From Streptomyces curacoi (GTDB taxonomy: Bacteria; Actinomycetota; Actinomycetes; Streptomycetales; Streptomycetaceae), in the NCBI RefSeq assembly GCF_001513975.1, contig NZ_KQ947984.1, positions 696,226-760,225 of the forward strand: a stretch of DNA of 64,000 bases, written 5' to 3'. The position numbers and the translations under genes are program-made. The notes under the pieces are model-generated. The model was not told where the DNA came from, ran no database searches, and saw nothing but the letters and a program-made list of their open reading frames with translations. Of this stretch, positions 23,448 through 31,256 are shown one piece after another (positions within the stretch are counted from its first letter, which is position 1; each line of letters opens with the position of its first letter).

Positions 23448-26400
23448 TTGGCCGCACCGACGGGGGGTCCGGTCGCGGACTTCTGCAGGGCGCTGGGCCT
23501 TCTTGTGCGCACCTGCCGCGTATCGCAGCGAAAGATCGCCGAGGCCCTCGGGCGGCACGGCACCAGCTCGGTCTCCGAGCTGCTGAGCGGGCGGCGGCGG
23601 AGGGTGCCGGAGTGGCACGTCGTCGAGACGATCGTCGGGCTGTGCGCGGCCGAGTGGCGGCGGGTGTCGAAGCAGCCGCCTGCGGGCATGCCTGTGGACC
23701 TTGAGTGGTGGAAGAGCCGGCACGCGGAGCTGGAGCGCACGGCGGAAGCGACGCGGGGACGGGGCGAGCGCCCTCCCACGCCGGTCGAACGCCCTCCCGC
23801 ACCGGTCGAACGCCCTCTCGCGCCGGTCACCCCGCCCGAGGTAGTGAGCCTGCCCCTGACGCTCGACGCGACGGCGGTCGCCGGTATGAGCGTCGAGGAG
23901 GCGGTGCGCTGGCTGACCGACGGGCGCGTGAGGACGAAGGCCATCGTGGACAGGGTGATGACCCGGCCGCAGGACGGGCGCCTCGAACGCCAGGTCCTGA
24001 GTGATCTGCTGGCGCACTTCCCGGAGCGCGTGCGAGCGGCCCGCGGTGTCGCACGCGCCGCCCTGATCCAGGCCGCCCGAGTGGTGCTGGTGGCGGCTGC
24101 TGCGGCGATGAACCACGACCCTACTGAGTTCGGCGCCCTGGTCTATGGCCTGACCGAGGGCGGGCACGCCGCGCACACGCCCGCGCTGGCGGACCGCGGC
24201 GACGGCGGCCCGGACTACGTCCCGTTGCAGATCGTCAACGACTATGTGCGGCTGGCCACTCCGCTGGCCCGGTCCTGCCCGGAGTTCGCGCTGGGGGCAG
24301 GCCTCCCGGGCGTCGAGCTGAGCGGCGCGCCCACCACCGGTCTGGCGGAACTCGGACGGATCCTCTCGGAGTTCGCGAACGGCGACGGACTCCCCGCGCC
24401 CGAGGGGGCCCTCGCACCCGAGGGGGCGCTCCTACGCAGCCCGATCGCCCCTCTCGACTCCCCTGGTCCCCGGCTTCCCAGCCTCGCCGACGGTTACATC
24501 ACCCCCCGCTTCCGTCTCGCCGCCGCGTCCCGGGACGCACGGCCCGGGATCGCCTCGGACAAGTGGTGGGACGAGCAGCCTCTGCACGACGACATCGAGC
24601 GCTTCCTCGCCGAGCACCTTCTCGGCCTCCCCGCCCTGCTGGCACCGCTCGTCGTCCTCGGCCACCCCGGCGCCGGCAAGTCACTGCTCACGAAGCTGCT
24701 GACGGCCCGGCTCCCGGCCCGTGAGTTCCGCACGCTCCGGGTGGAGTTACGGCACACGCCGGCCGAGACGGGCGTACAGGCGCAGCTGGAGCACGCACTC
24801 AAACGCCGTACAGGACGGGAGGTGAGCTGGCCGGACTGGTCGGAGGAGGAATCCGGCCCGATCCCGGTGGTCCTGCTGGACGGCTTCGACGAACTGCTCC
24901 AGGCAGGCGCGCAGAAGCTGGGTCAGTCGCGTCAGTGGGGCTACTTGCGGGAGGTCGAGGAGTTCCAGAAGCGCGAGGCACTGCAGCGCCGTCCGCTGAT
25001 CGTGATCGTGACGAGCCGCACGGTGGTCGCCGACCGCGCGGACATCCCCCGCACCAGCCAGGTGGTACGCCTGGAGCCCTTCGACGAGGCGGAGATCGAG
25101 CGCTGGCTCAGCGTCTGGAACACCACGAACGCGGGGTACTTCACCCGAAACGGACTGCGGCCGCTCACACCGGAGGTCGTCCTCCCGCACCGTGACCTGG
25201 CGGCCCAGCCCCTGCTGTTGCTCATGCTGGCGCTGTACGACGCGGTCGGCAACGCCCTCCATCTCCTGCGGGACAGGGACATCACCCGCACCGAGCTGTA
25301 CGACCAGCTGCTGCGGGAGTTCGTCCGCCGCCAGGTCGACAAGGACGGCCCGCTGCCCCCGGCCGAGGCGACCACGGCCGTGAGCCGCGAGCTGCACCGG
25401 CTGTCCGTGATCGCGCTGTCCATGTTCCATCGCGGCGCCCAGTCCATCAGCGGGGAGGAGGCCCACCGGGATCTGCGGGCGCTCGGCGAGGCGGATGACG
25501 CCTGCGGGTTGCTGTTCGGCCGGTTCTTCTTCGTGCACGAGGCGCAGGCCATCGTCACGGAGGAGCGGCTCCGCAGCTACGAGTTCATGCACGCGACCTT
25601 CGGCGAGCATCTCGCTGCCCGGCTGGTCGAGGGAGCGTTGCGACGGCTCGTCAGTCAAGGCAGCAGCCCCTGGGACGACGGCGAGTTGTACGCGTTGCTG
25701 TCCTTCGCCCCGCTCACGGACCGGGCACAGCTGGTGCAGAACCTGGGGGACATGCTGGCGGCATGGCCGGCGAACCGTGCGCGGAGTGACCTGGTGCCCG
25801 CGCTCCTCAGCCTGTTCCGCGCGGCCTCCTGGGACCCCGAGCACCGTACCGAGGTGGCGTACGCCCCGGTCCGGCTGCGCAGGAGGTACCGGGAGGCGGT
25901 GTACGAGGTGAACCTCGTGCTGATCGCGGTGCTGGCGGTGGGCGAGGTGTTCGCGTCGGAGCTCTTCGGCGACGCGCTCGCCCCCACGGCCGAGTGGCGC
26001 AGGCATGCCCTGGGGTGGCAGGCGCAGTTGTCCGTCGGGTCCTGGGCGACGGTGACTTCGACCCTCAACCCCGAACGCTGCTGGAGGCCGAACCCGACGG
26101 CGGACCAAGAGGAAGAGCCGGACCTCCGCCTCACCACGCGTCCGGCGCCGCTGGTCGACCATGCGCTGAACTGGTCACTGGGGGTGGGCCCGCCGAGGGC
26201 CTCCAGAGCGATGTCGTATCGGCTGGAGGAGCGTCTTTCCGACACGTCCGTCCCGGATCTGATCAGGCAGACCCGATTCGTGGGCGATCGTGACGTCGAG
26301 CATCTGCTGCATATCAGCTACCCGATGCTGCTCCAGCTGCCGAGTGCCCTGCACTCCTTCAGGCCCGAGCCCGGCATGCTGTACCACTCGGCAGCGCAAG

Positions 26401-27101
26401 CGCTGATCAACCTGCTGACGTACGACGTGTACGACTCCGTGGAACTACCCGGCCAGTACTTGCAGTGTCTGGGCTACCTCTCCACGCTGGAGAGGGCGGA
26501 GCGCAGCCCCTATTTGGAAGCCGTGATGCGTCAGCTGGTCCACGATGCGCCCGCTTTCAGCGACGAAGCCCTTGCTGACATGATCGAGGAGCTGCGCATC
26601 GCATACGGGGACGATCCGGCGGCCTTCACCGGGGCCGTGTACCAGACACTTCTGGATTTCCTCCGCCACGCCCTGGACCGTGGAAGCCCCCGCCTGGCGG
26701 AGCCTCTCGGCCACGTCCACGTGATCCTCGACGACAACGACCGCCTGGAAAGCCTCCTTGAGCTGACTCGCCTGAGCCACTCCACCCACACCTGGCGCTG
26801 GCGCGGTTCCCGGCGTGGCCCGGCCGCCCGCCACTTCGACCTCGTTCTCGAAAGCCTCGACCTCCCCCATGCAGCCACCACCCACCCCACAGCCCTCATA
26901 GACCTCCTCCGCCTCGCAGCAGAACTGGGCCTGGACGACTGGCTGACCACCCACACCCCGAAGATCCTCGCCGCCCTCCCACCCGCGGCCTTCGGTCTCC
27001 TCCGCCCCTCCGACCTCCCCCGCCTGCGCGCCGCGCTCCCGAAGGGCGCCTACGCCGAAGAGTTCGAGGACGTCGAGAAAGCCTGGCGGGCATGCAAATG
27101 A
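23448..27101 (+). CDS. Large HTH-NACHT protein (STAND NTPase), 1217 residues
   Basis: The start is TTG at 23448, eight bases after AAGGGG. Residues 1-70 resemble an XRE-like HTH (SQRKIAEALGRHGTSSVSELLSGRRRRVPEWHVVE). Residues 90-130 are a Pro-rich linker with three PVERP(L/P)-type repeats. Residues 150-380 are helical. A NACHT module follows: Walker A VLGHPGAGKSLLTKLL at about 403-418, Walker B VVLLDGFDELLQ at about 474, VTSRTVVADR near 525, and the C-terminal NACHT-associated helix YEFMHATFGEHLAARLVEG near 705. About 500 further residues are helical with no recognised domain, plausibly a sensor. STAND NTPases are switch proteins; several bacterial NACHT proteins are antiphage. No nuclease or other effector domain is visible, so the role is open. 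It stands alone, with an orphan TPP riboswitch at its 3' edge. Confidence 0.88.
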   Translation: MAAPTGGPVADFCRALGLLVRTCRVSQRKIAEALGRHGTSSVSELLSGRRRRVPEWHVVETIVGLCAAEWRRVSKQPPAGMPVDLEWWKSRHAELERTAEATRGRGERPPTPVERPPAPVERPLAPVTPPEVVSLPLTLDATAVAGMSVEEAVRWLTDGRVRTKAIVDRVMTRPQDGRLERQVLSDLLAHFPERVRAARGVARAALIQAARVVLVAAAAAMNHDPTEFGALVYGLTEGGHAAHTPALADRGDGGPDYVPLQIVNDYVRLATPLARSCPEFALGAGLPGVELSGAPTTGLAELGRILSEFANGDGLPAPEGALAPEGALLRSPIAPLDSPGPRLPSLADGYITPRFRLAAASRDARPGIASDKWWDEQPLHDDIERFLAEHLLGLPALLAPLVVLGHPGAGKSLLTKLLTARLPAREFRTLRVELRHTPAETGVQAQLEHALKRRTGREVSWPDWSEEESGPIPVVLLDGFDELLQAGAQKLGQSRQWGYLREVEEFQKREALQRRPLIVIVTSRTVVADRADIPRTSQVVRLEPFDEAEIERWLSVWNTTNAGYFTRNGLRPLTPEVVLPHRDLAAQPLLLLMLALYDAVGNALHLLRDRDITRTELYDQLLREFVRRQVDKDGPLPPAEATTAVSRELHRLSVIALSMFHRGAQSISGEEAHRDLRALGEADDACGLLFGRFFFVHEAQAIVTEERLRSYEFMHATFGEHLAARLVEGALRRLVSQGSSPWDDGELYALLSFAPLTDRAQLVQNLGDMLAAWPANRARSDLVPALLSLFRAASWDPEHRTEVAYAPVRLRRRYREAVYEVNLVLIAVLAVGEVFASELFGDALAPTAEWRRHALGWQAQLSVGSWATVTSTLNPERCWRPNPTADQEEEPDLRLTTRPAPLVDHALNWSLGVGPPRASRAMSYRLEERLSDTSVPDLIRQTRFVGDRDVEHLLHISYPMLLQLPSALHSFRPEPGMLYHSAAQALINLLTYDVYDSVELPGQYLQCLGYLSTLERAERSPYLEAVMRQLVHDAPAFSDEALADMIEELRIAYGDDPAAFTGAVYQTLLDFLRHALDRGSPRLAEPLGHVHVILDDNDRLESLLELTRLSHSTHTWRWRGSRRGPAARHFDLVLESLDLPHAATTHPTALIDLLRLAAELGLDDWLTTHTPKILAALPPAAFGLLRPSDLPRLRAALPKGAYAEEFEDVEKAWRACK

Positions 27102-27104
27102 CCT

Positions 27105-27287
27105 ACGAGACGGGTTCCCTGCGCCGGTATTACCCGGATCAGGTGGTTAGGGGTCGCCTTCCGGTCTTCAGACCTCTCGGTCTTCCGACTTTCCGGCCTC
27201 TCAGCCCGGACCGTCGATGTCGGCCCCAGCGGAAGCTGTCCGCTTCCCGCCAGAGTCGGCTACTCCGGTTCGGGCTCCCTCACTCGT
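27105..27287 (-). promoter_or_regulatory. TPP (THI-box) riboswitch aptamer without a downstream thiamine gene
   Basis: On the minus strand the conserved TPP core is clear: GGGAGCCCG pairing with CGGGCTGAGAGG (CTGAGA at 27204-27199), an extra Streptomyces-type stem, then ACCCCTAACCA and CCTGATCCGGGTAATACCGG (27143-27124) followed by CGCAGGGAA. P1 closes with ACGAG (27287-27283) and CTCGT (27109-27105). Such aptamers sense thiamine pyrophosphate and normally sit before thiC, thi operons or thiamine transporters. Here transcription would run into the 3' end of the NACHT gene, antisense to it; the aptamer ends four bases from that gene's stop codon. No thiamine gene is in the window. Confidence 0.9.
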
Positions 27288-27332
27288 CCCGTAGGCCTAT
27301 ACCCAGAATAGAACTTATGCCCAGAAATGAAA

Positions 27333-27352
27333 CCCCCTGAAAGGGGATTTTT
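27333..27352 (+). terminator. Intrinsic terminator with T-run
   Basis: CCCCTGAAAGGGG followed by ATTTTT forms a compact hairpin and U-run on the plus strand, ending transcription from the NACHT gene about 230 bp past its stop and before the convergent ferredoxin gene. Confidence 0.75.
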
Positions 27353-27358
27353 CGGGCG

Positions 27359-27592
27359 CTACTCCTCCGGCGGAAACACGGGCTCCCCGCTCCCCAGCAT
27401 CGTGATCACGATCGCCTCCACCGGGCAGTTCTCCGCCGCCGCCAGGATCGTCTCGTTCGCGTCGGTCTCCGGGTCGGCCGGATGGGACTGGCGGCCGGTG
27501 TCGAGACGGAAGCCGTCGGGGGCGTGGTGGACGCACTGGGCCGAGCCGATGCACACCGACCGGTCGACCTCGACGTGCCAGCGGTCGCCCAT
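27359..27592 (-). CDS. Ferredoxin, [3Fe-4S] type
   Basis: A 77-residue ferredoxin with three cysteines: Cys14 and Cys20 (CIGSAQC, C-x5-C, the middle cysteine absent) and Cys56 (ENCPVEAI). This is the arrangement of [3Fe-4S] or Cys-depleted ferredoxins that donate electrons to actinobacterial cytochromes P450. It starts 3 bp after the aldehyde dehydrogenase stop codon, so the two are co-transcribed. A candidate redox partner is the CYP125-like P450 10 kb away, which has no ferredoxin beside it; that pairing is inferred from the shared upstream palindrome. Confidence 0.9.
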   Translation of the reverse strand: MGDRWHVEVDRSVCIGSAQCVHHAPDGFRLDTGRQSHPADPETDANETILAAAENCPVEAIVITMLGSGEPVFPPEE

Positions 27593-27595
27593 CCC

Positions 27596-29053
27596 CTATC
27601 CCTCCCAGCCCGCCGGGAGGTGGATCATCTTGTGCTCCAGGTACTCGCCGTAGCCCTCGGGACCGAACTCCCGCCCCAGCCCGGAGTTCTTGTAGCCGCC
27701 GAACGGGCCCAGCATGTCCAGGCTGAAGGTGTTCACCGAGTAGGTGCCGGTGCGGACCCGGCGGGCGATCTCGATGCCGTGCTCGACGTCGGCCGTCCAG
27801 ACGCTGCCGGACAGACCGTAGTCGGAGTCGTTCGCGATCTTCACGGCCTCGGACTCGTCGCCGTAGGGGAGCAGGCAGATCACCGGGCCGAAGATCTCCT
27901 CCCGCGCGATCCGCATGGAGTTGTCGACGTCGCCGAAGAGCGTCGGCTCGACGTACCAGCCCTTCTCCAGTCCCGGCGGCCGTCCGCCACCCGTCAGGAT
28001 CTTGGCGCCCTCCTCCTGGCCGATGCGGATGTAGTCGAGGTTCCTGCGCTGCTGCCGCCGTGCCACCAGCGGGCCCACCTGGGTCGCCGGGTCCAGCGGG
28101 TCGCCGACCACCAGCGCGCCCGCCGCCGCCGCGAAGGCCTCGGCGAACTCGTCGTAGCGGGTGCGGGGCAGGAGGATGCGGGTCTGGGCCACGCACGCCT
28201 GGCCGTTGTTCATCCACGCCGCCGGGACGACGCCGGCGACCGTCGTCTCGACGTCCGCGTCCGGCAGGACCACGGCCGCCGACTTGCCGCCCAGCTCCAG
28301 GGTCACGCGGGTGAGGTTGCGGGCCGCGACCTCCATCACGCGCTTGCCCGCGGCCACCGAGCCGGTGAAGGAGACCTTGTCGATGCCCGGATGCCCGACC
28401 AGGTACTCGCTCACCTCGCGGTCCGCCGGGAGGATGGACAGCACGCCCTCCGGCAGTCCGGCGTCCTTCGCGATCTCCGCCAGCAGATAGGCGTCCAGCG
28501 GCGATTCCGGAGACGGCTTGAGCACCACCGTGCAGCCGGTGAGCAGCGCGGGTGCGAGCTTGGCGGCGGCGACGAACTGCGGGACGTTCCAGGGGACGAC
28601 GGCCGCGACGACGCCGACCGGCTCCCGCCGCACCAGGATCTTCCCCAGCACGCCGTCGCGCCGCTCCTCGTACGTGAAGTTCCGCGCGACCGTCATCGCC
28701 GCGTCCCACACCATCATCGCGCCGAGCGCCTGCGCGAGGACGCTCCAGGAGTACGGGGAGCCGTTCTCGGAGGAGATCACACGGGCGATCTCCTCGTGCC
28801 GCAGGGCGATTCCGTCCTTGATGCGGGTGACGACCTCGATGCGCTCGTCGAGCGACATCCGCGGCCAGGGACCTTCGTCGAACGCCTGCCGCGCCACCGC
28901 GACCGCCCGGTCGACGTCGGCCGGTGAGGCGTGCGGCACGCGTCCGATGACCTCTTCCGTGTGCGGTGAGACCACCTCGATGACGTCCGCGCCCAGGGGG
29001 TCGGTCAACTCCCCGCCGATGAACAGCTGTCCGTGTTCCACGAGCTCGGTCAT
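27596..29053 (-). CDS. NAD(P)-dependent aldehyde dehydrogenase
   Basis: A 485-residue ALDH-superfamily enzyme. The oxyanion Asn is in VVPWNVPQF, the catalytic Glu in RVTLELGGKS and the catalytic Cys in NNGQACVAQTR; FGPVICLLPY and the C-terminal FGGYKNSGLGREFGPEGYGEYLEHK are intact. It oxidises an aldehyde to the acid, consistent with a step between side-chain alcohol and acyl-CoA in sterol or lipid catabolism. ATG at 29053 is followed by the ferredoxin gene. A CTGACGATCCATCAG palindrome lies 29 bp upstream, shared with the CYP125-like and LLM genes. Confidence 0.93.
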   Translation of the reverse strand: MTELVEHGQLFIGGELTDPLGADVIEVVSPHTEEVIGRVPHASPADVDRAVAVARQAFDEGPWPRMSLDERIEVVTRIKDGIALRHEEIARVISSENGSPYSWSVLAQALGAMMVWDAAMTVARNFTYEERRDGVLGKILVRREPVGVVAAVVPWNVPQFVAAAKLAPALLTGCTVVLKPSPESPLDAYLLAEIAKDAGLPEGVLSILPADREVSEYLVGHPGIDKVSFTGSVAAGKRVMEVAARNLTRVTLELGGKSAAVVLPDADVETTVAGVVPAAWMNNGQACVAQTRILLPRTRYDEFAEAFAAAAGALVVGDPLDPATQVGPLVARRQQRRNLDYIRIGQEEGAKILTGGGRPPGLEKGWYVEPTLFGDVDNSMRIAREEIFGPVICLLPYGDESEAVKIANDSDYGLSGSVWTADVEHGIEIARRVRTGTYSVNTFSLDMLGPFGGYKNSGLGREFGPEGYGEYLEHKMIHLPAGWEG

Positions 29054-29081
29054 GGCCGACTGCCTCCCCGGGAGCCTGACT

Positions 29082-29096
29082 CTGACGATCCATCAG
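29082..29096. promoter_or_regulatory. 15-bp palindrome CTGACGATCCATCAG before the ALDH-ferredoxin operon
   Basis: The motif differs from those at 17636 and 38865 at one position each and lies just upstream of the ALDH start codon, where a bound repressor would block transcription. Confidence 0.65.
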
Positions 29097-29170
29097 ATAC
29101 ACCGAACTGATACCAGTTCCACCCGACGGAGTCCACGGAGCGCACACCACTTCACGCCTACGCTGATCAA

Positions 29171-29446
29171 GTGAGGACGACGAGCAGCAGCCGTGAGCGC
29201 AGGCGGGCCTGGGCCGTGTTCGGGACGGCCATGACGACGGCGGTCTGCGGGGCCGTATGGATGGCCTCGGCCTGGGAGGACGTCAGCCGCAGCAACGGGG
29301 TGTCCGTCCACCGGGAGACGAGGAGCGACGAGGAGATCCGGGAGGACCTGAAGGACTTCCGCCCTCAGGATGTCGAGCCGGAGGAGATGCCGGGCTGGAA
29401 CCCCTGCGAGCACTTCCCCTTCCTGCTCTCGACGGACTGCTGGTAG
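29171..29446 (+). CDS. Small membrane-anchored hypothetical protein, 91 residues
   Basis: GTG at 29171 starts a 91-residue protein: basic N-terminus (RTTSSSRERRR), one hydrophobic segment (AVFGTAMTTAVCGAVWMASAW), then an acidic soluble tail (SDEEIREDLKDFRPQDVEPEE) with two cysteines near the end. The topology suggests a single-pass membrane protein. Function is unknown. It is divergent from the ALDH operon. No strong ribosome-binding site is visible, so the start is uncertain. Confidence 0.6.
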   Translation: MRTTSSSRERRRAWAVFGTAMTTAVCGAVWMASAWEDVSRSNGVSVHRETRSDEEIREDLKDFRPQDVEPEEMPGWNPCEHFPFLLSTDCW

Positions 29447-29463
29447 ATGACTCGGGCTCCCAT

Positions 29464-29477
29464 CGAAACGCGTTCTA
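29464..29477. promoter_or_regulatory. KstR-like site, one mismatch
   Basis: CGAAACGCGTTCTA departs from TnnAACnnGTTnnA only at the first T. It lies 50 bp before the MBL hydrolase start, the expected promoter position. Confidence 0.5.
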
Positions 29478-29526
29478 GTTATAGTGGCCGAGGCGGCCGG
29501 AACGCATCGCGGCGATTGGGGATCCC

Positions 29527-30570
29527 ATGGCGCAGGTGTACGACCACGGCGGCGGCGTCCGGTCCCTCCAGGTCCCCATCCCTGACAACCCGCTCGGCCA
29601 CACCCTCGTGTACGTCGTCGACACCGACCGCGGCCCGGTGCTCATCGACACCGGCTGGGACGACCCGGCGTCCTGGGACGCCCTCGCCGAGGGCCTGACG
29701 GCATGCGGCACCGCGCCCGCCGAGATCCACGGCGTGGTGATCACCCATCACCATCCCGACCACCACGGTCTGTCGGGCAAGGTGCGCGAGGCCTCCGGCG
29801 CCTGGATCGCGATGCACGCGGCGGACGCGGCGATCGTACGGCGGACCCGCACCACCCGCCCCGAGCGCTGGTTCTCGTACATGGCGGACAAGCTCACGGC
29901 GGCCGGCGCCCCCGACGCGCACGTGGCCCCCCTGCGCGCCGCCCGCCGTCCGGGCACGCTGCCCGGCTTCTCCCCCGCCGCGCCCGACCGCGAGATCGTG
30001 CCCGGCGAACTCCTCGACCTGCCCGGCCGCCGCCTGCGCGCGATCTGGACCCCGGGCCACACCCCCGGCCACGTCTGCCTCCACCTGGAGGAGGACCACC
30101 CGGCCCGGCTTCCGGGCCACGGCCGCCTGTTCTCCGGCGACCACCTGCTGCCCGAGATCACCCCGCACATCGGCCTCTACGAGGATCCCGACGACACCAC
30201 CGTCACCGACCCCCTCGGCGACTACCTCGACTCCCTCGAACGCGTCGGCCGCCTCGCCCCCGCCGAGATCCTCCCGGCCCACCAGCACGCGTTCACCGAC
30301 GCCCCCGCCCGCGTACGGGAGTTGCTGACCCACCACGAGGACCGCCTCACCGGCCTGCTGGCGCTGCTGTCCGAGCCCCTCACCCCGTGGCAGCTCGCCG
30401 AGCGCATGGAGTGGAACCGGCCCTGGGACCAGATCCCGTACGGCTCACGGAACATCGCGATCGCCGAGGCCGAGTCACACCTGCGACGCCTGGTGAAGCT
30501 GGGGCGGGCGGAGGCGGTGGCGGGCAGTGAGCCGGTGACGTACGTGGCCGTACAAGGGGCCGACCGCTAG
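29527..30570 (+). CDS. MBL-fold metallo-hydrolase
   Basis: A 347-residue metallo-beta-lactamase-fold enzyme with the di-metal motif HxHxDH at His74, His76, Asp78 and His79 (THHHPDHHG). Downstream metal ligands lie in WTPGHTPGHVCLH and FSGDHLLPEI, and a C-terminal winged-helix-like segment follows (ETLTPWQLAERM-type region near residue 285). Related proteins hydrolyse thioesters or act as lactonases. A KstR-like site immediately upstream suggests it acts in the same catabolic regulon, perhaps as an acyl-CoA thioesterase or lactonase; this is inference. ATG at 29527 is the only good start. Its last four bases overlap the pseudogene on the other strand. Confidence 0.88.
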   Translation: MAQVYDHGGGVRSLQVPIPDNPLGHTLVYVVDTDRGPVLIDTGWDDPASWDALAEGLTACGTAPAEIHGVVITHHHPDHHGLSGKVREASGAWIAMHAADAAIVRRTRTTRPERWFSYMADKLTAAGAPDAHVAPLRAARRPGTLPGFSPAAPDREIVPGELLDLPGRRLRAIWTPGHTPGHVCLHLEEDHPARLPGHGRLFSGDHLLPEITPHIGLYEDPDDTTVTDPLGDYLDSLERVGRLAPAEILPAHQHAFTDAPARVRELLTHHEDRLTGLLALLSEPLTPWQLAERMEWNRPWDQIPYGSRNIAIAEAESHLRRLVKLGRAEAVAGSEPVTYVAVQGADR

Positions 30571-30967
30571 TCGCGCAGGAACGTGCGGATCAACTGTTCG
30601 GCGAGGGGGCCGTCGCCCACGGCGACCTGGGCGAGGATCACGGCGGAGGAGCCCCAGTCCAGTCCGGGGTCGCCGTCCCGTGCGTTGTCCCAGTCGATCA
30701 CGTACGGGCCGTCGGGCGTGAGGGTGACGTTGTCCGGATGCAGGTCCAGGTGCAGCACCGAGCCCTGCGATCGGCGTGCGGGGACGCCGTGCAGCTGCCG
30801 CGGCAGGCGGGCCAGGATGCCGCCCGCCTCCCGCGCGCCCATCGCCCCCTCGGCGAGCGCGTCCCCGTACCGTCCCGGTAGCGGCGCAGCACCCACGCCT
30901 CGTCGAGCTCGTAGACGTCGGCGGTACGCCCCGACCCGAGCAGTCTCCCCACGGTCCCCTCAGCCAT
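30567..30967 (-). pseudogene. Aminoglycoside phosphotransferase-family remnant (internal deletion plus frameshift)
   Basis: The N-terminal piece from ATG 30967 reads MAEGTVGRLLGSGRTADVYELDEAWVLRRYRDG, the nucleotide-binding start of an APH-family kinase, then leaves frame near 30875. The other frame continues DALAEGAMGAREAGGILARL and then HLDLHPDNVTLTPDGPYVIDWDNARDGDPGLDWG, the catalytic HxDxxxxN and DxD-like motifs. The two pieces together are only about 130 residues, against roughly 250 for intact relatives, so a central block is missing and the reading frame is broken. A recombination between two ALAEGA-like segments could explain the loss. It should be inactive. It lies against the MBL gene's end. 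Confidence 0.75.
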
Positions 30968-31024
30968 GGCCCGAACCCACCCGTCCGTACAGGCGGCTCT
31001 CAGGGGTTCGGTTACGGCCGGGTA

Positions 31025-31128
31025 GAGTGTCGGCGTCGTCATCACACCCGTACGGGGGGAAGCCGGTGCAAATCCGGCGCTGACCCGCAACCGTGAGCCA
31101 CCCATGGCAAGCCGGATCGCCCCGCACG
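31025..31128 (+). promoter_or_regulatory. Cobalamin (B12) riboswitch
   Basis: The conserved core is GCCGGTGCAAATCCGGC (31062-31078) followed by CTGACCCGCAACCGTGA (31080-31096), and the B12-box-like AGCCGGATCGCCC near 31110. The boundaries are approximate. It lies about 130 bp before the first gene of the ECF transporter operon, so adenosylcobalamin should shut the operon off. Confidence 0.92.
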
Positions 31129-31256
31129 GGTCTTGTGACCGGCTCACGTGCACCGGCAACCGGCCGGCGCACGGCACCGTCGAGGTACGGAGCCGAGCCG
31201 CCCGGGGGTCTCCCCTGTGCTGCCCGGCTCCCCCTAGGGAAGGGCACCCGCCGATC

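Noticed and set aside
26896-27093. A minus-strand gene just after the TPP riboswitch
   Set aside because: The frame gives an Arg/Gly-rich chain with no domain and lies wholly opposite the NACHT coding sequence, so it is a shadow.
23448-27592. NACHT gene carried on a mobile element
   Set aside because: No integrase, transposase, tRNA target or direct repeat flanks are visible, and base composition is not clearly different from neighbours.
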